This document shows positions 1 through 4,882 of a stretch of 7,662 nt of DNA, piece by piece (the stretch's first letter is position 1; every line of letters begins with the position of its first letter). The notes under the pieces are model-generated. The model was not told where the DNA came from. It saw only the letters and a program-made list of their open reading frames with translations, and did no database searches. Origin of the DNA: Chloroflexota bacterium. GTDB lineage: Bacteria > Chloroflexota > Limnocylindria > P2-11E. The position numbers and the translations under genes were made by a program. The DNA lies in contig VBGU01000253.1 of NCBI GenBank assembly GCA_005881085.1, positions 1-7,662 on the forward strand. Direction: 5' to 3'.

Positions 1-2
1 CG

Positions 3-632
3 CACGGTGATGTGCTGCCTTCCGACCGCGCGGTCATCGGTGCGCAGGACTACCTCGTTGCTGCCGATGGCGGCGCGTTCGCGCTTGAACGATGGAAGGT
101 CCTTCCGCACCTCATCGTCGGCGACATGGACTCCCTCGGCGATGCCGGCGTGGAGCGGTTCGCGCGGCAGGGCATTCCGGTCGCGAAATTCTCGGCGGCC
201 AAGGACGAATCCGATCTCGAGCTCGCCGTCGCGCAGGCGATCGAGGCGGGCGCAACGGAGATCGTGCTGCTCGGCGCTCTTGGCGGGGACCGCCTCGACC
301 ACGAGACGGCGAACCTTCTGCTTCTCGCCGATCCTGGCTACGACGGGGTCCGGCTCGAAGCGCGTCGCGGAGCGCTTCGGATACGTGCCGTTCGCGGAGA
401 GGGATCGCTCTCGCTCGCCGGACCGCTCGGCGCCCTCGTGACCCTCCTGCCGGTGAACGGCAACGCCGACGGCGTCACCACGGAGGGGCTGCGCTACCCG
501 CTGCGCAACGAGACGCTCCGCTTCGGCCGCGCGCGCGGCCTGAGCAATGAGGTCGCGTCGCTGCCTGCAAAGGTCTCGCTCGACAAAGGAACGTTGCTCG
601 TTTTCGAAACACCACAAGGGAGTGCGACATGA
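3..632 (+). CDS. thiN: Thiamine pyrophosphokinase, 5' end outside window
   Basis: Transfers pyrophosphate from ATP to thiamine, giving thiamine pyrophosphate in the cytosol. The family motifs appear in the usual order: AADGG, GDMDSL (the acidic metal/ATP site), KDESDLELA, GALGGDRLDH with a following N, the C-terminal thiamine-binding part with TEGLRYPL and GLSNEV, and a final TLLVFE strand. The frame is open to the window edge and the residues just before the first possible start (GTG at 12) read HGDV, as expected shortly after the N-terminus of this family. I therefore treat the gene as truncated by the window, probably by only about ten residues, and do not accept GTG 12 as the start. The stop overlaps the ykoF start by ATGA (629-632). 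Context with a thiamine-type ECF transporter supports the call. The identity is secure; the true start and any upstream TPP riboswitch cannot be seen. Confidence 0.93.
   Translation, partial: HGDVLPSDRAVIGAQDYLVAADGGAFALERWKVLPHLIVGDMDSLGDAGVERFARQGIPVAKFSAAKDESDLELAVAQAIEAGATEIVLLGALGGDRLDHETANLLLLADPGYDGVRLEARRGALRIRAVRGEGSLSLAGPLGALVTLLPVNGNADGVTTEGLRYPLRNETLRFGRARGLSNEVASLPAKVSLDKGTLLVFETPQGSAT
616..622 (+). promoter_or_regulatory. Shine-Dalgarno of ykoF
   Basis: AAGGGAG lies inside the end of thiN, 6 nt before ATG 629. It is a good ribosome binding site and supports that start, which also overlaps the thiN stop. Confidence 0.7.
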
Positions 633-1246
633 CCGATACAAGAACAAGACCAGACAACACCGCGACGGGGGCACCGCCATTCTTCGGCGCGCGCTTCTCG
701 CTGTACCCGATGACCGACCGCTACGTCGCGGTCATCCTCGACGCCATCAAGGGTCTCCGCGACGCCGGCCTGGAGGTCGAGACCGACGACGTGAGCACGT
801 TCATCGGCGGCGATCGCGACCGCGTCTTCGGCGAGCTCACGCGGGTCTTCGCCGCCGCCGCGCGAACGGGCGAGCACGTGGTCATGACGATCCTCCTGTC
901 GCACGGCTGTCCCGGAGAGACGTACTGCGAATCGACCGGCGAGATCCGCGTGCCCGCTCAGACCACCGCGGGAAAAGCCCAGAGCGGCGTCGCCGTGAGC
1001 GCGCAGTGGTCGCTCTATCCGCTGGGCAGCAATGGCTACATGGACGTCATCTACCGCGAGATCGACCGCACCAAGCGGGCTGGCGTCTTCGCGAAGGGCG
1101 CGCACTTCGTCTCAGGACTTCGCGGCGACCTCACCGACGTCCTCGGCGCGATCCGCGCTTCGTTCGACGCCGCCTGCGCCGACGCCGGACACGTCGTCGC
1201 CCACGCGACCGTCTCGGCGAACTCTCCCACCGGGCGGTCTTCATGA
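629..1246 (+). CDS. ykoF: YkoF-type thiamine/HMP-binding protein
   Basis: Soluble protein of 205 residues, close to the size of Bacillus subtilis YkoF, which binds thiamine and is encoded with the YkoEDC transporter. It consists of two repeats of a ferredoxin-like (ACT-like) fold that can be recognised by eye. Repeat 1 starts at about residue 20 with ARFSLYPM and contains TDDVST, HVVM and the HGCPG motif (92-96). Repeat 2 starts at about residue 125 with AQWSLYPL and contains FVSGLRGDL and HVVAHATVS. Residues 1-18 are polar, rich in Thr, Arg and Asp, and probably disordered. There is no signal peptide, so it should act in the cytosol, perhaps receiving or buffering the imported ligand; the family's exact role is not settled. 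The start is fixed by the Shine-Dalgarno at 616-622 and by ATGA overlap with thiN. The stop overlaps the ykoE start, again as ATGA (1243-1246). Confidence 0.92.
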   Translation: MTDTRTRPDNTATGAPPFFGARFSLYPMTDRYVAVILDAIKGLRDAGLEVETDDVSTFIGGDRDRVFGELTRVFAAAARTGEHVVMTILLSHGCPGETYCESTGEIRVPAQTTAGKAQSGVAVSAQWSLYPLGSNGYMDVIYREIDRTKRAGVFAKGAHFVSGLRGDLTDVLGAIRASFDAACADAGHVVAHATVSANSPTGRSS

Positions 1247-2355
1247 ATCGCTCATTCAGCGTCGCTCGGGGCGTCGCGCTGGCCGGCGCTCTCGTCGCGC
1301 TCGTCGCGTTCTTCCTGCCCTGGGTGACCTACGCGCAGCGCAGCTTCAGCGGCGCGGATCTCGCGACGACGCTCTCCCCTGCGCTCGCCGCGGTCAAGGG
1401 CGGTGGCATCAAGGGGCTCGACTTCGGGCTCTGGGCGGTCGCGCTGGCGGCGGCGGTCGCCGGGATGTTCATCCTTGTCTCGTGGGTTCGCGCAGCCGAT
1501 CCGAACGAAGGCCGCTACCGCCTCTGGGCGGCGGCCGCGGCGATCACCGGTCTCGCTTTTGCGGTCCTGTTCCTCGCGAGCGGCCTCCTCGGCGGCACGC
1601 CGGACATCAATTTCGCGCCGGCGGCGATCCGGACGGACAACGCCGTGAAGGCAACGATCGCGAAGGCGATCGGCGCCGGTGACTTCGTGGGCATCGGCAT
1701 CGGCGTGTACCTCGCGATCGCGGGCTTCGCGGTCGCGGCGATCGGCGCCATCCTCGCGCGTCCGGCGACCGACGAGCGCACCTGGCGCACGCAGGACTAT
1801 GTGCTTCTCGCGGTGCTCGCCGTGGTGTTCGGCGCGATCTACTGGGCCTGGCTCGGTCCGTACCTCGGGATCGAGACAATACTTGCCGGCGTCAGCGCGC
1901 AGCTCGGACAGGAGCTGCTGTTCGGTCTCTGGTACGTGAGCGGCCTGCTCGGCGGCTACATCATTCGCCGGCCCGGAGCAGCGTTCCTCTCCGAGACGCT
2001 CGCCGCGTTCGCCGAGGTGCTCCTCGGCGCCCCCGCCGGTCCGGTGCTCATCGTCACCGGCTTCATGCAGGCGCTCGGACCTGAGCTCACGTTCGCGGCG
2101 ACCGGTTATCGCCGCTGGGGCTGGGGCACGATGGCCGTCGCCGGTGCGGCGGCCGGAATCGTCGCGTTGCCGTGGAACTGGCTACGCCTCGGCTACTTCG
2201 CCCTCGACCCCGGGGTGATGCTCGGGCTCTTCGTCACCCGCGTCATCGCCGGCACGCTCGCGGGTCTCGCCGCGAAGGCCATCGGCGACCTCGTCGCAGC
2301 GACGGGATCGCTCAACTACTTCGCGCTCGGCCGGGAGCGAGTGCGGGAAGTCTGA
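1243..2355 (+). CDS. ykoE: YkoE-like ECF transporter S component with extra N-terminal membrane domain
   Basis: Substrate-specificity subunit of an ECF importer, likely for thiamine or its pyrimidine precursor. The YkoE part is residues 181-370, starting WRTQDYVLL. It has several membrane helices and family-typical stretches such as GLWYVSGLLGGYIIRRPGAA, a Glu/Ala-rich helix ending EVLLGAPAG, and FMQALGPELTFAATGYRRWG. Bacillus YkoE is about 200 residues, so this half alone is full length. Residues 1-180 are additional: helix 1 at about 9-30 with FLPW, a loop of about 30 residues (SFSGADL...), then helices at about 62-82, 94-117 and 146-170. This four-helix domain is not part of classical YkoE; I do not recognise a specific function. 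ATG 1243 was chosen because of the ATGA overlap with ykoF. The frame stays open further upstream, but only as a shadow across ykoF. No strong Shine-Dalgarno is seen, suggesting translational coupling. The next gene starts 2 nt after the stop. Confidence 0.88.
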   Translation: MNRSFSVARGVALAGALVALVAFFLPWVTYAQRSFSGADLATTLSPALAAVKGGGIKGLDFGLWAVALAAAVAGMFILVSWVRAADPNEGRYRLWAAAAAITGLAFAVLFLASGLLGGTPDINFAPAAIRTDNAVKATIAKAIGAGDFVGIGIGVYLAIAGFAVAAIGAILARPATDERTWRTQDYVLLAVLAVVFGAIYWAWLGPYLGIETILAGVSAQLGQELLFGLWYVSGLLGGYIIRRPGAAFLSETLAAFAEVLLGAPAGPVLIVTGFMQALGPELTFAATGYRRWGWGTMAVAGAAAGIVALPWNWLRLGYFALDPGVMLGLFVTRVIAGTLAGLAAKAIGDLVAATGSLNYFALGRERVREV

Positions 2356-2357
2356 GC

Positions 2358-4010
2358 ATGTTCGCGCGGGCCCAGTCGCTTACCGTCCGGCACATCGGAC
2401 GGAAACGACCGGCGCTCCACGATCTCGACTTCGAATGGGAAGAGGGCGAGCGCCTGCTCTTGCTCGGTCCGAGCGGCGCGGGGAAGAGCACGCTCGCGCT
2501 CTGCCTCGACGGCCTGATCCCACACGCGCTCGACGCGCACTGGGAGAGCGGCGCCCTGACGGTCGGCGGCCGCGATACGCGTAGCGCGAAGCTCGCGGAG
2601 CTCACGCGGGACGTCGGCGTGCTCTTCCAGGATCCCGAGACGCAGCTCGTGATGCTCGAGACCGACGACGAGATCGCCTTCGGGCTCGAGAACCTCGGCC
2701 TCCCGCGCGACGAGATGGTCGAGCGCGTCGCGGAGGCTCGCGCGTCCACCGGCCTTGGCCCCGCGACGCCGCGACGGCTGGACGCCCTCTCCGGCGGTAC
2801 GAAGCAGCGCGTCGCACTCGCCTCGCTGCTCGCCATGCGCCCGCGAGCACTCGTGCTCGACGAGCCGACGGCGAATCTCGATCCGATCGGCGCACGCGAG
2901 GTCGTCACCGCGTTCGCCGCGCTCGCCATGCGGCGCGAGCGTTCGTTCCTGGTGGTCGAGCACCGCCTCGACCCACTCCTTCGATTCATCGACCGCGTTG
3001 CGGTGCTCGGCGAAGAGGGCCGCCTCGCGTTCGCGGGCGATCCCGAGGCGATCTTCATGGGACGCGCCGGCGAGCTCGACCGACTCGGGATCTGGCAGCC
3101 GGAGCTCGCAGAGCTCGCACGACTCCTGGGCGCGGAGCGGATGCCGCGCGACGTCGGCGAGGCCGCGGCCCTGCTCATCGACCGCTGGCCGCGCGGCGCT
3201 TCGGTCCAGCGCGAGGACCGCGTGTTCGGACCGATCACCGTCGCCGCACGCGGCCTCGTCCATCGTTACCGCGGGGACGACCGCGACGCGGTGACCGGCG
3301 CGTCGCTCGATCTGCACGAAGGCGAGATCTCCGCGATCGTCGGCGCCAACGGCGCCGGGAAGAGCACGCTTGGCCTGCTCCTCGCCGGAGTTCTGCGTCC
3401 ATCTCGCGGCACGGTCGATGTGAGCGGCGACGTCGCCTATGTCTTTCAGTACCCCGAACGCGGCTTCCTCGCGACGACCGTTCGCGATGAGTTGCGCTAC
3501 GCGGCGACGATCGGCCGACGGATCGCGCGCGATCCGGATGCCCTCCTGGAGCGGTTCGGCCTCGCGCGTCTCGCGGGAGCGAATCCGCACTCGCTCTCGC
3601 ATGGCGAGAAGCGACGCCTGTCCGTCGCGAGCGCCCTCGTCACGAGTCCGAGCGTGCTGATCCTCGATGAGCCGACGTTCGGGCAGGACCTGCGGAACAC
3701 GCGCGAGCTCGTCACGATCCTGCGCGAGGAGCGCGACCGCGGGACGACCGTCGTCCTCATCACCCACGATCTCTCGCTCGTCGCCGAGCTCGCCGACCGC
3801 GCCGTCGCGATGGCGGACGGTGCGATCGGATTCGCTGGACCAGTCGATGAGCTCTTCCAACGTTCCGATCTTGCGCGCTTCGGCCTGGCACTTCCGCCGG
3901 CGGCGGATGCGTTCGCGCGTGCGCGAGAGCGCGACCCCGGAGTCCCGCCGCTGACCGGACTCGACGCGGCGCGCACCGCGCTCGCCGCGCGAGAGGCGGT
4001 GCGGGCATGA
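2358..4010 (+). CDS. ykoD: YkoD-like ECF ATPase, two fused ATP-binding cassettes
   Basis: Cytosolic energy-coupling subunit (550 residues) that powers the ECF importer by ATP hydrolysis; the two halves match separate EcfA1/EcfA2 proteins. Cassette 1: Walker A GPSGAGKST (37-45), Q-loop FQDPE (Q91), signature LSGGTKQ (144-150), Walker B LVLDEP (165-170), switch His 202 in VEHRLD. Linker about 215-290. Cassette 2: Walker A GANGAGKST (329-337), Q-loop FQYPE (Q364), signature LSHGEKR (413-419), Walker B LILDEP (434-439), switch His 470 in ITHDLSL. Both catalytic glutamates are present. The second signature has His in place of the first Gly of LSGGQ, and the D-loop after Walker B reads FGQD, so the two ATP sites are not equivalent. 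An Ala/Arg-rich tail (about 511-550) follows. ATG 2358, 2 nt after the ykoE stop and preceded by GGGAAG, is the best start; the open frame upstream is a shadow within ykoE. Confidence 0.95.
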   Translation: MFARAQSLTVRHIGRKRPALHDLDFEWEEGERLLLLGPSGAGKSTLALCLDGLIPHALDAHWESGALTVGGRDTRSAKLAELTRDVGVLFQDPETQLVMLETDDEIAFGLENLGLPRDEMVERVAEARASTGLGPATPRRLDALSGGTKQRVALASLLAMRPRALVLDEPTANLDPIGAREVVTAFAALAMRRERSFLVVEHRLDPLLRFIDRVAVLGEEGRLAFAGDPEAIFMGRAGELDRLGIWQPELAELARLLGAERMPRDVGEAAALLIDRWPRGASVQREDRVFGPITVAARGLVHRYRGDDRDAVTGASLDLHEGEISAIVGANGAGKSTLGLLLAGVLRPSRGTVDVSGDVAYVFQYPERGFLATTVRDELRYAATIGRRIARDPDALLERFGLARLAGANPHSLSHGEKRRLSVASALVTSPSVLILDEPTFGQDLRNTRELVTILREERDRGTTVVLITHDLSLVAELADRAVAMADGAIGFAGPVDELFQRSDLARFGLALPPAADAFARARERDPGVPPLTGLDAARTALAAREAVRA

Positions 4011-4771
4011 CCTTCCTCGCCCGGCGCGATCCGACCGTGAAGCTCGCCGCGGTCCTCGGGATCTCGCTCCTGCTGATCTTCATCGTCGATCCGATCACGC
4101 CGGCCCTGTTCCTCGTGATCGCGATCGCCGCGGCGCTCGCCGGCGGAGCACGGCCGACGACGATCGCGCGCGCGCTCGTGCCACTCACGATGCTCGGCAT
4201 GGGCTTCGTGTGGAGCAATGCCGTGTTCGCCGCCACACAAGGACCAGCGACGTGGACGATCGGCCCCGTCCACGCGAGCGAATCAGGTCTGCGCTTCGGC
4301 CTCGCGATCGCGATTCGCGGTATCGCCATCGGGATTCTCTCGCTAACGTTCGTGTGGACGACCGACCCGACCGATCTCGTTGTCAGCCTGATCCGGCACA
4401 CGCGTCTGCCGTTCCGCATCGGCTATCCCCTGCTCGCGGGTTATCGCTTCCTGCCGTTTTTCACCGACGAGTACGCGCAGGTGCGGCTCGCCCGACGGGT
4501 ACGCGGCGCGCTTCCCCGCGGCCTGCTCGGCCGCGGTCGCGAGGCGGTGAGCGAGCTCGTGACGCTGCTGTCCGACGCGACGCGGCGCGCCACGCGGATC
4601 GCGATCGCGATGGACGCACGCGGCTTCGCGGCCGCGACGGAACGGACGTATTACCGCGAGGCCCGACTCGCGTGGGGTGATGCGGTCTTCGTCATTGGCG
4701 CTGTCATCATGACCACGGGACTGCTGGTGCTGTCGGCGTGGGTCGGCGCGCTCCGCACGGTACTGGGATGA
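4007..4771 (+). CDS. ykoC: EcfT-type transmembrane coupling subunit (YkoC-like)
   Basis: Membrane scaffold of 254 residues that links the S component (YkoE) to the ATPase (YkoD). Hydrophobic segments are seen at about 12-28, 31-46, 56-76, 97-116 and 224-246, with a weaker one near 138-152. The cytosolic helical region between the fourth and last helices carries the family's two Arg-containing coupling motifs, here LARRVRG (161-167) and DARGF (203-207). These contact the grooves of the two ATPase cassettes. N-terminal LARRDPTVKL and PLLAGYRFLP (141-150) also fit EcfT/CbiQ proteins. The start overlaps the ykoD stop as ATGA (4007-4010). It is the last gene of the operon; a perfect palindrome begins one base after the stop. 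Identity as EcfT is firm; the name YkoC rests on the operon context. Confidence 0.93.
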   Translation: MTFLARRDPTVKLAAVLGISLLLIFIVDPITPALFLVIAIAAALAGGARPTTIARALVPLTMLGMGFVWSNAVFAATQGPATWTIGPVHASESGLRFGLAIAIRGIAIGILSLTFVWTTDPTDLVVSLIRHTRLPFRIGYPLLAGYRFLPFFTDEYAQVRLARRVRGALPRGLLGRGREAVSELVTLLSDATRRATRIAIAMDARGFAAATERTYYREARLAWGDAVFVIGAVIMTTGLLVLSAWVGALRTVLG

Positions 4772-4772
4772 G

Positions 4773-4796
4773 GGCACTCCTATTAATAGGAGTGCC
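4773..4796. terminator. Perfect 24-bp palindrome, probable terminator hairpin of the thiN-ykoFEDC operon
   Basis: Two 12-nt arms, GGCACTCCTATT and its exact reverse complement, meet without a spacer. As RNA this folds into a 10-bp stem with a UUAA loop, one base after the ykoC stop codon. No U-tract follows (the next bases are GCCCGAAGG), so a classical intrinsic terminator is incomplete. It could end or stabilise the operon mRNA. The other reading is a dimeric regulator's operator: the DNA is exactly symmetric, has an AT-rich centre in GC-rich surroundings, and lies 86 nt before the next start codon. Confidence 0.55.
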
Positions 4797-4869
4797 GCCC
4801 GAAGGCTTCCTCGTGCGCCAGTGGTCCCGATTGCTCCTATCCCGACAGCCCGCGGAGGGCGGCCATCGG

Positions 4870-4875
4870 TAGCGT
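4870..4875 (+). promoter_or_regulatory. Candidate -10 element for leaderless transcription of the 4883 gene
   Basis: The hexamer TAGCGT fits the TANNNT pattern and ends 7 nt before ATG 4883, so a typical start site would fall on the A of the start codon. The 7 nt between them (TCCCCCG) contain no purine-rich Shine-Dalgarno. No good -35 box is visible at the expected distance. The rest of the gap (4797-4869) shows nothing else clear apart from one CTCCTAT copy at 4834-4840, which repeats a piece of the palindrome arm. Confidence 0.4.
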
Positions 4876-4882
4876 TCCCCCG

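Noticed and set aside
12..14. GTG as start of thiamine pyrophosphokinase
   Set aside because: No Shine-Dalgarno is visible, the frame is open to the window edge, and the N-terminal strand of the family would be missing.
547..1242. Longer upstream start for the ykoE frame
   Set aside because: The extension overlaps all of ykoF, has Arg-rich low-complexity translation, and ATG 1243 forms the ATGA junction seen elsewhere in the operon.
3519..3536. 18-bp palindrome inside ykoD (arms CGGATCGCG and reverse complement)
   Set aside because: It lies in the coding sequence for RRIARDP and fits the CG/GATC-rich codon use; no sign of a regulatory role.
2316..3860. A 514-codon open frame on the minus strand opposite ykoD
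   Set aside because: It is fully antisense to a gene with complete ABC motifs, shows charged low-complexity translation with no domain, and is explained by GC-rich third positions opposite the real gene.
4773..4796. CIRCE-like HrcA operator, because the arms contain GCACTC and GAGTGC
   Set aside because: The spacer between these cores is 10 nt, not 9, the flanking TTA/TAA are absent, and no heat-shock gene is nearby.
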